64,000 bases of DNA from Lewinella sp. JB7 (GCF_024297185.1 NZ_JANCTD010000001.1:631396-695395), one strand, 5' to 3'. Counted from the first letter of the stretch, positions 17,669-27,153 are shown. A program made the numbers and translations. Notes: generated from the letters alone by a model not told the origin.

Positions 17669-18031
17669 CTACGCCAGCAGTACGAGAAGAATCGCCAGCA
17701 GCGCCGGGACCGCCTGGACGTACAGGATGCTCCGTGCCGCGGTGGCCGCGCCGTAAATGCCCGCGATCGCTACGCACGTGAGGAAGAACAGGGCTACGTG
17801 CCGGCTCCACTCCCCGTCTTGAATTAGCAACGACCAGACCAGTCCGGCCGCCAGAAAGCCGTTGTACAGTCCCTGGTTGGCCGCGAGCACTTTCGTGCGG
17901 GGGAACAGCTCCCGCGGTACTCCACGGAACACCCCGGGCCCCCGGCTTTCCCAGGCGAACATCTCGAGCCACAAAATATACAGGTGAAGGAGGGCGATCA
18001 AGCCGATCATCACTTTTCCTGCCATCATCAT
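17669..18031 (-). CDS. DUF1304-like membrane protein
   Basis: 120 residues if the first of three consecutive Met codons (18031, 18028, 18025) is used. Four hydrophobic segments: VMIGLIALLHLYILWLEM, the region around NQGLYNGFLAAGLVWSLL, HVALFFLTCVAIAGIYGAA and VQAVPALLAILLVLLA. The sequence LEMFAWE, the KVLAANQGLYNGFLA block and the length are those of DUF1304, small integral membrane proteins of unknown function. A longer frame reaches 18175 but runs into the divergent gene. Confidence 0.75.
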   Translation of the reverse strand: MMMAGKVMIGLIALLHLYILWLEMFAWESRGPGVFRGVPRELFPRTKVLAANQGLYNGFLAAGLVWSLLIQDGEWSRHVALFFLTCVAIAGIYGAATAARSILYVQAVPALLAILLVLLA

Positions 18032-18119
18032 CGTGCCGCCGTCTTTTGTGGGCGGGATACCTTTCCCGCTCATCGCTGAACTACTGAGCCCGTAACTTAC
18101 TTTTACCCCAAAAGTATCC

Positions 18120-19292
18120 ATGCCCCCTTCCTCCACCACCGGCGACCGCTCGCCGTCACCCGCCGCACCCAACATCCAAATGGTCGATCTGAAGACCCAG
18201 TACGAGCGGATGCAAGAGGAGGTCGATCAAGCGGTGCTGGAAGTTATTCGCGGAGGCGCTTTCATTAACGGACCGGCCGTGAAGGACTTTCAGTCCGGAT
18301 TGCAGGATTTCCTCCGGTGCAAACACGTCGTTCCCTGCGCCAACGGCACCGATGCCCTGCAGATCGCCCTCATGGCCCTCGGACTGAAGCCGGGAGACGA
18401 GGTAATCGTACCGGCCTTCACCTACGTCGCCTCCGCCGAGGTCATCGCCCTGCTCGGCCTCAGTCCCGTCATGGTCGACGTCGACCCCTTTACCTTCAAC
18501 GTGACGGCGGAACTGATCGAGCCGGCCATCACCGAACGAACGAAGGCCATTATCCCGGTCCACCTCTTCGGGCAGAGCTGCGATATGGAGCCCATCGTAC
18601 GGCTGGCCCGGCGGCACGACCTCTACATCGTCGAAGACAACGCCCAGGCCATCGGAGCCGAATACACCTTCTCCGACGGACGTACGGCCCGCACGGGGAC
18701 CCTTGGGCATATCGGCTGCACCAGCTTTTACCCCAGTAAGAACCTGGGGGCCTACGGCGACGGCGGTGCCATAAATACCGACGACGACACGCTCGCCGAT
18801 CGCCTGCGCATGGTGGCTAATCACGGACAAAACCGCCGCTACTACCACGATGTCGTCGGTTGCAACAGCCGCCTCGATTCGGTACAGGCCGCGATCCTTA
18901 ACTGCAAACTGCCCCGCCTGGAAGACTACAACGCCCGTCGCCGGGCCGCGGCACGTTACTACGACGAGCACCTGACCAGCCTGCCCGGTCTACTCACCCC
19001 CGCCCGCCTGCCGGCCAGTACCCACGTGTACCACCAGTATACCCTGCGCATCGACGGGGACCGGCGCGATGCTCTCCAGCAACACCTGCATGCGGCCGGC
19101 ATCCCGAGTATGGTGTACTACCCCGTCCCCCTCTACGACCAGGAAGCTTTCCGGGGCACCGCGGCCAACGCGATCGACTTCCTGCCGGTCACCGATACCC
19201 TGTGCAAGGAGGTCATCTCCCTACCCATGCACAGCGAACTGGAGGAGGATACCCTGGCCTACGTTTGCTCCCGCGTCCGCGCCTTCTTTTAA
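18120..19292 (+). CDS. DegT/DnrJ/EryC1/StrS-family aminotransferase
   Basis: 390 residues. These PLP enzymes transfer an amino group from glutamate to a nucleotide-linked keto sugar, for glycan or antibiotic sugars. The start of the fold is IQMVDLKTQY at about 20; GTDALQIAL binds the cofactor phosphate; VEDNAQAIGA holds the Asp pairing with the PLP nitrogen; Lys207 in FYPSKNLGAYGDGG forms the internal aldimine. It resembles the WbpE/WlbC type. No other sugar-nucleotide gene is adjacent, so the product is not predictable. The first 18 residues are Pro/Ser-rich and may be an extension. Confidence 0.9.
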   Translation: MPPSSTTGDRSPSPAAPNIQMVDLKTQYERMQEEVDQAVLEVIRGGAFINGPAVKDFQSGLQDFLRCKHVVPCANGTDALQIALMALGLKPGDEVIVPAFTYVASAEVIALLGLSPVMVDVDPFTFNVTAELIEPAITERTKAIIPVHLFGQSCDMEPIVRLARRHDLYIVEDNAQAIGAEYTFSDGRTARTGTLGHIGCTSFYPSKNLGAYGDGGAINTDDDTLADRLRMVANHGQNRRYYHDVVGCNSRLDSVQAAILNCKLPRLEDYNARRRAAARYYDEHLTSLPGLLTPARLPASTHVYHQYTLRIDGDRRDALQQHLHAAGIPSMVYYPVPLYDQEAFRGTAANAIDFLPVTDTLCKEVISLPMHSELEEDTLAYVCSRVRAFF

Positions 19293-19399
19293 CGCGTCCG
19301 GTCCCGGACCAAACATGAAACAAAAAGTTTGTAAAGTCCAACCATTCGGGCTTTCGGGGTGTTTTCAATTTACAGTAGTGAACTGAAAATCATTCCCTT

Positions 19400-19672
19400 A
19401 TGGCACTTCCGATCGTCATGCAAAAGGTTAACTCCCAGATGCTCTCCGAGATGGGATACCTACGTGCCGCCAATACCCTGTTCGTCAAGTTCCGCAACAA
19501 CGGGGCCGTCTACGCCTACTTCGGTGTACCCAGCGAGCACTGGCAACGCATCCGTGCCGTAGCAAGCATCGGGCGGTATATGCAGCGACACATCTTCAAG
19601 AAGTACGCCGCCGCCCGGATCTCGGAGGGAGAGAAGCCCGTCCATTCCACTTCCTCCGCGGAAGCCGCCTAA
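19400..19672 (+). CDS. KTSC-domain small protein
   Basis: 90 residues. The core matches the KTSC domain: YLRAANTLFVKFRNNGAVYAY, then FGVPSEHWQRI and SIGRYMQRHIFKKY. This small domain is found alone or fused to RNA-related proteins such as lysyl-tRNA synthetase paralogs, and is thought to bind nucleic acid; that function is not shown by this sequence. The C-terminus is Ser/Ala-rich and probably disordered. It converges with dinB with 35 bases of AT-rich DNA between them. Confidence 0.8.
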   Translation: MALPIVMQKVNSQMLSEMGYLRAANTLFVKFRNNGAVYAYFGVPSEHWQRIRAVASIGRYMQRHIFKKYAAARISEGEKPVHSTSSAEAA

Positions 19673-19707
19673 AAATTTCAAATCTGACATTTAAAGTTTG
19701 AAATTTT

Positions 19708-20835
19708 CTAACCCAGGGCCGCCTTCCCGAAGCGCTTGCGCACTTTATCCATGGCGAGTAGTAGCTGACTGTTCTCCTGGGTATCCGTGAACAGATTGAG
19801 CTGGGTGTGGCCGGTGGCCAGTCGGTCGAAGCGGATCCCGATGAGGCGGATGCACTGTCGGCGCGTAAAGAGTTCACGAAAGAGGGTCTCGGCTACCGGT
19901 ATCAGCTGCTGATCGTGGGCCGTGTAGGGGATGCGCCGCTGACGGGTGTAGGTATTAAAGTCGGTATAGCGGATCTTTACCGTCACCCCCGCCGCGAGCC
20001 GGCCCGCCTGCCGCAGGTCGAAGGCCAGTTGCGCCGTCATACTGCGCAGTTTGCGGAGCAGAAATTCCACGTCAATGGTGTCGGTCTGGAAGGTATGCTC
20101 GCTCGAAAAAGACTTGCGTTCCGCGTGCGGCACCACCGGCCGGTGATCGATCCCGTTGGCGCGTCGGTGAAATTCCCGTCCCATACTTCCGAATTCCCGT
20201 TCCAGCAGGGTTACGGGCACCTGACCGAGCGTACCGGCCTTGCGAATCCCCATCAGACTCAACTTGCGGGCGGTAACGGACCCGATCGAAGGGATCTTGC
20301 GCACGGGTAGGGGAGAGAGAAAGGCCCGCTCCGCCCCGTCGGCCACCCACCCCGAACCGTTGGGCTTCGATTCCCCGGCCCTGACCTTCGAAACCAGTTT
20401 GTTTGTCGATAGGCCGGCCGAGATCGGTAGCCCCGTCTCCCGAATGATGCGCTCGCGCAATTCCCCGCTCCACTTCACGCAGCCGATGTGACGGTCCATC
20501 CCCGAAATGTCTACGTAGAACTCGTCGATGGAGGCCTTCTCGTACACCGGCCCCTCCTCGGCGATGATCTCGGTAATGATGTCGGAATGCTGCTCGTAGC
20601 TCTCGAAGTCGCCCCGTATCGTCTTCGCGTCCGGACACCGCCGCAATGCGATGGCCATGGGCATACCCGCATGGATCCCGAAACGCCGCGCCTCGTAGCT
20701 GCAGGAGGTGACCACGCCCCGCCCCCCGGCCCCGCCCACCAGCAACGGCAGGCCCGCCAGGGCACTATTTTTCTTGACTTCCACGGACGCGAAGAAGGCG
20801 TCCATATCCAAATGAAGGATGGCTCGTTGATACAT
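19708..20835 (-). CDS. dinB: DNA polymerase IV (Y family)
   Basis: 375 residues from the ATG at 20835, giving the classical start MYQRAILHLDMDAFFASVE with the first catalytic Asp pair. SIDEFYVD carries the other acidic residues. Helix-hairpin-helix (PVRKIPSIGSVTARKL), little-finger and C-terminal parts follow. QLNLF near residue 348 is a beta-clamp-binding motif. Error-prone translesion polymerase. A longer frame up to 20901 adds an unlikely extension. An inverted repeat 29-65 bases upstream of the start may be an operator; I do not see a canonical LexA box. Confidence 0.93.
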   Translation of the reverse strand: MYQRAILHLDMDAFFASVEVKKNSALAGLPLLVGGAGGRGVVTSCSYEARRFGIHAGMPMAIALRRCPDAKTIRGDFESYEQHSDIITEIIAEEGPVYEKASIDEFYVDISGMDRHIGCVKWSGELRERIIRETGLPISAGLSTNKLVSKVRAGESKPNGSGWVADGAERAFLSPLPVRKIPSIGSVTARKLSLMGIRKAGTLGQVPVTLLEREFGSMGREFHRRANGIDHRPVVPHAERKSFSSEHTFQTDTIDVEFLLRKLRSMTAQLAFDLRQAGRLAAGVTVKIRYTDFNTYTRQRRIPYTAHDQQLIPVAETLFRELFTRRQCIRLIGIRFDRLATGHTQLNLFTDTQENSQLLLAMDKVRKRFGKAALG

Positions 20836-20863
20836 GTCGTACGGAGTGAGTAAAAACCAAAAC

Positions 20864-20900
20864 TGTTGCAAAAACGACGAATAAGCCGATTTGTGCAACA
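20864..20900. promoter_or_regulatory. Inverted repeat TGTTGCA...TGCAACA upstream of dinB
   Basis: Arms 20864-20870 and 20894-20900 are perfect over 7 bases with a 23-base AT-rich spacer. The position, 29-65 bases upstream of the dinB ATG, fits an operator for damage-induced control, but the motif is not one I can name. Confidence 0.3.
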
Positions 20901-20922
20901 AAATGTTTGATTTTAACGCATC

Positions 20923-21723
20923 CTACTTCGCCCAGATACCCGTCTCCAGCGTCCAGTCGTACTCCTCGTAAGTACGCTTCATGTTCTTATTCTCCTCCGT
21001 GAGGATACCGTAGGTCACCAAAAAATCGTCTACGCCGTCGTGGTCGCGAAAGTCTCCCTTGAACCACTGGAAGAGCGGTGAAGTGACGAGGACCTGCTCG
21101 CCGTCGACGGTCTTGATTTCGCTGTGCTCCCGGAGGTAGCTGCGTACGCGGGCATCGATCTGTTCCTCGAAGGTGCCCGGGCGGTAGATCTCGACGGGCG
21201 GACAACTGCTCGCGCCGCAGTTTAGGGCGAAATGCACCCGGGAGTCACCCCCCCGGATCCGGAACGTACGCTCGAATTTGTTCGAGAACAACTGGGGTAC
21301 GAAGCCCAGTCCGAAACGATTCTCGCCGCCGCGGATGATGGCGTGCTCCATTTCGTTGGGACTCAGTGTATGTCCGGCAACCGTAAAGGCCGGTGTACTG
21401 AAGAAGGCACTCCGGTCGTCAAACAACTCCGGATTTTCGGTGAGCAGGTACTGCACCATACCGTTGTAAATATTGATCCAGAAGGCTTCCTTCTTGGCGC
21501 GGGTATCCAGTTCGGCGGCCAGTTTCCGGGGTTCCAGGCGGGCAATCTCACTGACGAGGTCGGAAACGTCGCGCTTGCCCCGCAGGCCCTCCAGCAATTC
21601 CTGACTGAGCACGTTGGGGGTCATTTCGGCGTCCATGGACACGTAATCGTCGGCGGGCTGGTAGCGGCCGCAGGACGAAAAAAGGCAAACAAGCAGGAAA
21701 AGAAACAAGGCGGAGCGTAACAT
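20923..21723 (-). CDS. DUF547 lipoprotein
   Basis: 266 residues from the ATG at 21723; a lipobox (FSSC) follows a hydrophobic signal (ALFLFLLVCLFSSC). The DUF547 core is clear: KKEAFWINIYNGMVQYLL, then LSPNEMEHAIIRG, HFALNCGASSCPPVEIY with the conserved Cys pair, and NREL-like positions toward the end. The family has a papain-like or transglutaminase-like look (Cys in NCGASSCP) but no proven reaction. The protein should be lipid-anchored in the envelope. Same strand as dinB, 87 bases apart. Confidence 0.87.
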   Translation of the reverse strand: MLRSALFLFLLVCLFSSCGRYQPADDYVSMDAEMTPNVLSQELLEGLRGKRDVSDLVSEIARLEPRKLAAELDTRAKKEAFWINIYNGMVQYLLTENPELFDDRSAFFSTPAFTVAGHTLSPNEMEHAIIRGGENRFGLGFVPQLFSNKFERTFRIRGGDSRVHFALNCGASSCPPVEIYRPGTFEEQIDARVRSYLREHSEIKTVDGEQVLVTSPLFQWFKGDFRDHDGVDDFLVTYGILTEENKNMKRTYEEYDWTLETGIWAK

Positions 21724-21887
21724 ACGGTAGGGGGTTAACGGTATAAACGTACGCGCTCCCGTTTTGCTCGGTTTCATTGCGGGAGCATGACGGCTGGCGA
21801 CAATCGGGCGGGGACGCGGGTGCGGAGACGTACCAAAAAAAGCGTAGTTTATGGGTACCCACCCCCCATCCGATTTCTGACTCGCGT

Positions 21888-22442
21888 ATGCCCACCTTCA
21901 CTACACGACGGGAAAAGCATCTCTGGTACGGCGTAGCGGCCGTGGTCATTACGATCGCCGCGACGCTCTTCGTCGGGCAACCGCTGGCGGACCTATTCGC
22001 AGATCAGAACGTCCGGGCGGCGATTTTCCTGCTCGTGATGGGGCTGATCGCGGCCACGGTGCTGATCTATACCCTGAAGAAACGGCCGGGTCGGGTGGAA
22101 GGAGCGGCGTGGGTGGGTATGGGGGCCGTGTACGTGATGTTCTTTCTGCGGCTGGGAATGCCCGAGCGCAGCCACCTCATGGAGTTTACCGTACTGGCCG
22201 TACTGCTGCACGCCGCCCTGGACGAACGGATGAGCGGGGGTCGGGGTCACCCACGGGCGGCCCTGTACGCCTTGCTGATCAGCGTACTGCTCGGGGTAGT
22301 GGACGAGTGCGCCCAATTGCTGGTGCCGGACCGGGTATTTGACCCGGCCGACATGGTCTTTAACGGACTGGCGGCGGCACTGGCCATCGGCACGGTAGTC
22401 GGGGTAGGGTGGGTGCGTAGAGCCTTCGGGAGCGCGCATTAG
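21888..22442 (+). CDS. VanZ-like membrane protein
   Basis: 184 residues from the ATG at 21888. Five hydrophobic segments: WYGVAAVVITIAATLFVG, AAIFLLVMGLIAATVLIY, GAAWVGMGAVYVMFFL, the segment after ERSHLMEF, and the final ones around LISVLLGVVDE and ALAIGTVVGVGW. VanZ-type conserved polar residues are seen in ERSHLMEF and DECAQLLVPDRVFDPADMVFN. VanZ proteins give low-level teicoplanin resistance in enterococci; in Bacteroidota the role is unknown. A longer frame from 21777 overlaps the divergent gene and is less likely. Confidence 0.82.
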   Translation: MPTFTTRREKHLWYGVAAVVITIAATLFVGQPLADLFADQNVRAAIFLLVMGLIAATVLIYTLKKRPGRVEGAAWVGMGAVYVMFFLRLGMPERSHLMEFTVLAVLLHAALDERMSGGRGHPRAALYALLISVLLGVVDECAQLLVPDRVFDPADMVFNGLAAALAIGTVVGVGWVRRAFGSAH

Positions 22443-22475
22443 AAGACCTATCTTGTCACGTACAACCCCCCTCCG

Positions 22476-23816
22476 ATGACTGAAGTTGTTCGCCTGTCCG
22501 TGTGCGCTGCGCTGCTGTTGAGCGGTGTTTGCTCCTGCGCGCGTCCGCCGGATCCCCCCGCCCCCCCTGCCGCCGCGCCGGAAATCGTGATCTCGCGGGC
22601 CGACTACGCGGAACGGCTATACGGATTCTGGTTGGGGCAGTGCATCGCTAACTGGACCGGCCTGGTGACCGAAATGGACAAGATCGGCGACGTCGGTGAT
22701 ATTCGGACGGGCGCGTTCTACACCCGCCACGACTGGGGTCAACCCGATCAGCCGAGCATCTGGGCGGAGGGCGTACCCAGCGATCTGTCGGAGACTATCG
22801 ACTTCGTCATCCGCCGCCGGGGGGAAGTCTGGGGAGCCGACGACGATACGGACATCGAGTACATGTACCAGCATTTGCTCGACAGTCTGCAGACGACGAT
22901 CCTGTCGCCCGCACAGATCCGCGATGGATGGCTGCGACACATCCGTCCGGAAGAGGAAAATTACCTATGGGTAGCCAACCAACGGGCTTTCGACCTGATG
23001 CGGGAGGGTATGCTGCCGCCGGATACGGGAAGCCCCGCGCACAACGAGCACTACGCGATGATCGACGCCCAACTGACGACGGAGATCTTCGGCCTCTTCG
23101 CGCCGGCCCGCCCCGACGTGGCCCTGCAGATGTCCTGGCTTCCCGTACGTACGGTGGCACGGGAGGATGCGGCCTGGATCTCCGAGTTTTACGTGAGCAT
23201 GCATGCCCTGGCTTCCGCGGCGGATACTACCCGATCGGTAGGCGAACGACTACGGTGGATGGCGGATCAGTCCCGGCGGCAGCTCCCGGAAGGTTCCTAC
23301 GCGGCGGCGATGTACGATTACGTGAAGGCACGACACGCCGCGGGAATAAGCTGGGAAGCCGCCCGGGATAGTATTTACGTGCGCTACCAGATCCGGCAGG
23401 CCGACGGTTACGACATGACCGACCGGAAGCTGTACTGCAACGGATGCTTTGCCGCGGGCATCAACTACGCGGCGAGCCTCGTCAGCCTCTTCTACGGAAA
23501 CGGCGATCTGCGGGAGACCATCCGGATCGGCACGCTGGCCGGCTGGGATGCCGACAACCCCACGGCGACCTGGGGGGGACTGATCGGATTCATGATCGGT
23601 CGGAAGGGGGTGGAGGCGGCCTTCGGGTCCGACCTGTCGGACCGCTTTCACATTCACCGTACGCGCCGGAACTTTCCGAATGGTGGTGTGGATACGTTCT
23701 CCGCGATGGCGGCTACGGGCGTATCGATTGTCGACCGGGTAGTGGAGCGGGAGTTGGGGGGGCGGGTAGATACGTCGATGAATACCTGGCATATCCCCGC
23801 GGAATACCCCCGGTGA
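22476..23816 (+). CDS. Secreted ADP-ribosylglycohydrolase-family protein
   Basis: 446 residues. The N-terminus has a hydrophobic signal with VCSC and then a Pro/Ala-rich linker, so it is probably a lipoprotein. The catalytic domain begins RLYGFWLGQCIANWTG; Mg-binding acidic clusters are WGADDDTDIEYMY and, at the C-terminal side, GWDADNPTATWGGLIG, the two hallmark blocks of the ADP-ribosylglycohydrolase/crystallin-J1 family. An envelope location is unusual for removing ADP-ribose from protein, so another glycoside substrate is likely. A strong hairpin follows 30 bases after the stop. Confidence 0.85.
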   Translation: MTEVVRLSVCAALLLSGVCSCARPPDPPAPPAAAPEIVISRADYAERLYGFWLGQCIANWTGLVTEMDKIGDVGDIRTGAFYTRHDWGQPDQPSIWAEGVPSDLSETIDFVIRRRGEVWGADDDTDIEYMYQHLLDSLQTTILSPAQIRDGWLRHIRPEEENYLWVANQRAFDLMREGMLPPDTGSPAHNEHYAMIDAQLTTEIFGLFAPARPDVALQMSWLPVRTVAREDAAWISEFYVSMHALASAADTTRSVGERLRWMADQSRRQLPEGSYAAAMYDYVKARHAAGISWEAARDSIYVRYQIRQADGYDMTDRKLYCNGCFAAGINYAASLVSLFYGNGDLRETIRIGTLAGWDADNPTATWGGLIGFMIGRKGVEAAFGSDLSDRFHIHRTRRNFPNGGVDTFSAMAATGVSIVDRVVERELGGRVDTSMNTWHIPAEYPR

Positions 23817-24156
23817 GGGAGCGGGGGCGGGGTGCCCCAACAAAAGAAGGCTGCCCGCGGGCAGCCTTCCGAAATGCGTGTGTTCATAGTGTCAACGAAA
23901 GAAAAAATTTGTGCGGCGACGGTATGGGTAGCCTCTAAAAAGCGTGTTTAAATTTGTATAGCGTCGCTTGGGGGGTGTCTCTTTACCTAATTCACACCAT
24001 TCCGGAAGCGTTAGCGTACGGCGGGTACTTCCGGCTTGGTGAAACAAATATGGCTCATCTCCCCCGCAATTTTCCGGCAACTTGGTTCCCTAATCCGGCA
24101 ACTTGATTCTTTTAGGTGCCAATTTCCGGCAAACTGTCCGCGGCACGAGGTTTGGA
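23817..24156. other. Intergenic region between convergent genes
   Basis: 340 bases between the glycohydrolase and the hybrid regulator. It holds the hairpin at 23846-23869 and an AT-rich stretch. Further on are three copies of CCGGCAA(A)CT at about 24073, 24096 and 24128, near the end of the regulator gene. No gene seen. Confidence 0.6.
23846..23869. terminator. Hairpin terminator
   Basis: A perfect 24-base palindrome with arms GAAGGCTGCCCG and CGGGCAGCCTTC, preceded by CAAAA. It lies 30 bases after the glycohydrolase stop. There is no T-run on the plus side, so termination may rely on the stem alone; read on the minus strand it is followed by TTTTG. Confidence 0.6.
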
Positions 24157-26958
24157 TCAGTCAGTCAGGTATTCTGACGGTTTTTTGCCGAAACGCTGAC
24201 GGAAACTGCGCGAAAAACTGCGGGCGGTGCGGAAGCCGACCTCCTCGGCTAATTCCTGCAGGGAGGTAAAATCCTGATCCTCCAGCCGCCGTCTCGCTAC
24301 CCGTAGCCGGACCTCCTGCAGGTACTTTTTGGGGCCTAGTCCGGTGAGGAGTTTGAGCTTACGCAGAAGGGTGGATTCGCTCATGGTGAAAGTGCGGGCC
24401 AGGGAGGGTACGTCAAGATCAATGTCGGCATGGTGGGCTTCGACGTGCGCCTGGAATTCTCCGAGCCATTCCTGGTCGGCCTGATTCGGAGGCGTATCTA
24501 CCTCGGTGCGGTAGGCTTCCCGCTTACGACGGTTGGCGATCAGGCTGGCCAGGCGGGCCCGCAGTTCGTCCTGGGAGAAGGGTTTCAGCAGGTAGTCGTC
24601 GACACCGAACCGCAAAGCCCGTAATCGAGCATGGGCATCGGCGCGGGCGGTGAGTACCACTAAGGGCGTATCCTGCAGGCTCTCCTCGCGCTTTACTTCC
24701 TCGATGAGTTGGAAGCCGTCCATCAGCGGCATCATAAGGTCGGTCAGGAGAAGGTCGATCCGCCGGTCCTGGTGAAGTACATCGAGGGCTTCCCGGCCGT
24801 GGCGTGCCAGGGTGAGGCGATAGTCCGGCTCCAGGATCAGTTGTAGGTACTCCTGTAATTCCGCATTGTCCTCCACGAGAAGTATGTGGGGCTTGCCGTG
24901 CGTTAGGGTTCCGGTGCCGGCGGTTAGGAGCGGTTCCCCGCCCGGGGCGCCGCTGCTGCCGGCTCGTTCCGCAACGATTTTTAGCGGGAAGTAGGCGCAA
25001 AACGTCGATCCCCGCCCGGGCGTACTTTCCGCTTCCATATCGCCGCCCATCAGACGGGCGTACCGACGACTGAGAGCCAGACCGATGCCCGTTCCCCCCT
25101 CGGCCCCGTAGTCGGAAGTGGAGGACTGGAAGTAGCGGTCGAAGATGCGTGCCAGGTCCTGGGCGGTTATCCCGCGTCCGGAGTCTCTGACGGTGATCCG
25201 CAACTGCCCCCGGTCGTGATCGATGTCCACCGCTATACTTCCCCCCTCGGGCGTAAACTTGCAGGCATTGGACAGCAGGTTGTCGATGATCTGGCGGCAC
25301 TTTTCGCGATCGAGCATTCCCGTGCTGCCCGCCGGAAGACTCAGGCGGTAACGTAAATCGATGTGCAGAGATTCGGCGAGACTGGTGAACTCGCCCAGGC
25401 AGTGGTCGAAGAAGTCCGGCAGGGGGGTTAGGGTAGGCTCCGGCTCCAGCTGGTCCGATTCGAGCTTGCTCAGGTTAAGGATATCGTTGACCAGCGTTTC
25501 CAGTCGCTTGCCGCCGCGTTGCACCATTTGCAGGAGGCCGCGTTGACGGTCCGGCAGGGAATTCTCGGCAAGTAGGGTGCCGGCCGGACCAAGAATGAGG
25601 CTGAGGGGGGTGCGTAGTTCGTGACTTACGTTGGTAAAGAAGGTGGATTTGGTCCGGTCCAGTTCCAGGAGCCGCTCCGTCTGGGCGGCAATGACGGCAT
25701 TCTGTTCGGCCAGTCGGTTGCGGCTGCGTTGCTGATAGCGCACGAACAACATCAGACCGATGACCAGAGCGCACACCACCGCGAAGGATGCCGTGAGAAT
25801 GCGGTAGCGGGTCGTCTGTAGCTCCATTTGTAACTCCTGATTCTTACGCGCGGTGGCCAGCTGTTCCTTCTCCCGGTTGAGGTAGTAGGTCTGCAGATCG
25901 AACCCTTCACTGCGGCGGGCGAAGGTATCGCGGTGAGCCAGCTGTTGTTGGAAGTTGTGCAGGGCACGTTGATAATCTTCCTGATCCTGGGCGATCCGTG
26001 CGGACAGGCCGTACACCTCGGCCAGCAGATCGTGCAGAGCATGGTCGTGCGCTTTTTGCCGGGCGTCGTCCAGGTATTCCTGGGCGAGCCGGTGGTTGCC
26101 GGTTTTCCACTCCACCTCGGCGAGGGAGGTCAGGACCGCGATTTCCAACCAGAAACTGGCGAACTGACGGGTAAGACGGAGGGCCTGGAGATAATGTGTC
26201 CGGGCGGCCTCCGGCCGGTCGCGCCGGAGGGCGATATCTCCCCGCCCGATGGCCACGGTAAGGGCGATCGTAGCTTCCTGCTGGGTGGTCGGGGGAACGA
26301 TACGTAGATCCTCGAGGGCCCGCAGATGCTGCTCGGCTTCCTGAATCCGACCTGCGTGTAGCTTAATGTTTACCAGTCGCAGATGAGCACGGGTGACGGA
26401 GGCGGAATCCCCCCTGTCCCGTGCCCTTAGCAGGAAGGAGTCCATAGCCGCCAGGGCGGGGCCGGGATTCACCGGATCGACGGCATTTTCCAGCTTCATG
26501 AACTCCAGATACGCTACCCGTTCGTGGTCGCCCGCAAGCCGGGCGTAGTGGAGGGCGTTCTCCAGATTCGCGATCATCAGCTCGTCGATGCCCAGCGCGT
26601 GGTAAAAGCGCATCAGTTGCAGATACGATTTAGCGAGCCGCTGGGGCTGTCCCCCGGCTTCGGCGATCGTCAACATCCGCTGTACGGCGTGGATGGCGGC
26701 CGGGAGGTGGTAGATATCCTCCAGCTTCAGAATAAGCTGGTCGAGGAACCGAAACCGACAATTGGGGTCGTCGCCACAGGCCTGCGCTACCGCCCGGTCG
26801 ATGATCGTGAAATCCGACGCTTCCCGGGGATCCCCCAACTCGGCCGCTATCGCCGACCACGCCTGTGGCAGCAGAGTAGCGGTACTGTCGGTAGGTGACT
26901 GTGCCGCCATCACCGTCGGCAGCAACAGCAGAAGGCACCGCGCAATCCATGAGGGCAT
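24157..26958 (-). CDS. Hybrid two-component system: TPR sensor, histidine kinase, receiver, AraC regulator
   Basis: 933 residues joining sensor and regulator in one chain. A signal peptide (1-19) leads to a periplasmic region of tetratricopeptide-like helices (about 30-370), then one membrane span (about 388-411, ILTASFAVVCALVIGLMLFV). HisKA has the phospho-His in FFTNVSHELRTPL (about 449). HATPase blocks are NLLSNACKFTPEGG, DSGRGI and GGTGIGLALS. The receiver (about 693-810) has its phospho-Asp in LLLTDLMMP, and an AraC-type helix-turn-helix ends the chain (ARSFSRSFRQRFGKKPSEYL). The usual two-propeller sensor is replaced by TPRs. Such proteins control genes for nutrient use; the divergent amidohydrolase is a possible target. 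Confidence 0.94.
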   Translation of the reverse strand: MPSWIARCLLLLLPTVMAAQSPTDSTATLLPQAWSAIAAELGDPREASDFTIIDRAVAQACGDDPNCRFRFLDQLILKLEDIYHLPAAIHAVQRMLTIAEAGGQPQRLAKSYLQLMRFYHALGIDELMIANLENALHYARLAGDHERVAYLEFMKLENAVDPVNPGPALAAMDSFLLRARDRGDSASVTRAHLRLVNIKLHAGRIQEAEQHLRALEDLRIVPPTTQQEATIALTVAIGRGDIALRRDRPEAARTHYLQALRLTRQFASFWLEIAVLTSLAEVEWKTGNHRLAQEYLDDARQKAHDHALHDLLAEVYGLSARIAQDQEDYQRALHNFQQQLAHRDTFARRSEGFDLQTYYLNREKEQLATARKNQELQMELQTTRYRILTASFAVVCALVIGLMLFVRYQQRSRNRLAEQNAVIAAQTERLLELDRTKSTFFTNVSHELRTPLSLILGPAGTLLAENSLPDRQRGLLQMVQRGGKRLETLVNDILNLSKLESDQLEPEPTLTPLPDFFDHCLGEFTSLAESLHIDLRYRLSLPAGSTGMLDREKCRQIIDNLLSNACKFTPEGGSIAVDIDHDRGQLRITVRDSGRGITAQDLARIFDRYFQSSTSDYGAEGGTGIGLALSRRYARLMGGDMEAESTPGRGSTFCAYFPLKIVAERAGSSGAPGGEPLLTAGTGTLTHGKPHILLVEDNAELQEYLQLILEPDYRLTLARHGREALDVLHQDRRIDLLLTDLMMPLMDGFQLIEEVKREESLQDTPLVVLTARADAHARLRALRFGVDDYLLKPFSQDELRARLASLIANRRKREAYRTEVDTPPNQADQEWLGEFQAHVEAHHADIDLDVPSLARTFTMSESTLLRKLKLLTGLGPKKYLQEVRLRVARRRLEDQDFTSLQELAEEVGFRTARSFSRSFRQRFGKKPSEYLTD

Positions 26959-27142
26959 AAAAATTATTCGTTCAACCAGGGCGATCCGGCGACTGTAAAC
27001 AAAAACTGGTAATACCGGAACGAGATTGGGTTAGGGTAGGTATAGTCAATACGGTAATATAACATCTCCGGCAGATAGGGAGTAGGAACAATTAATGTCC
27101 TGTCGGGTGCCGTACGGCCTGCGCGCCGTACGCTGTTTTGGT

Positions 27143-27150
27143 TACCTTCG
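27143..27150 (+). promoter_or_regulatory. Putative -7 element TACCTTCG
   Basis: TACCTTCG is 3 bases before the ATG at 27154, the same element and nearly the same spacing as at 8147 and 30957. Confidence 0.4.
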
Positions 27151-27153
27151 GGC

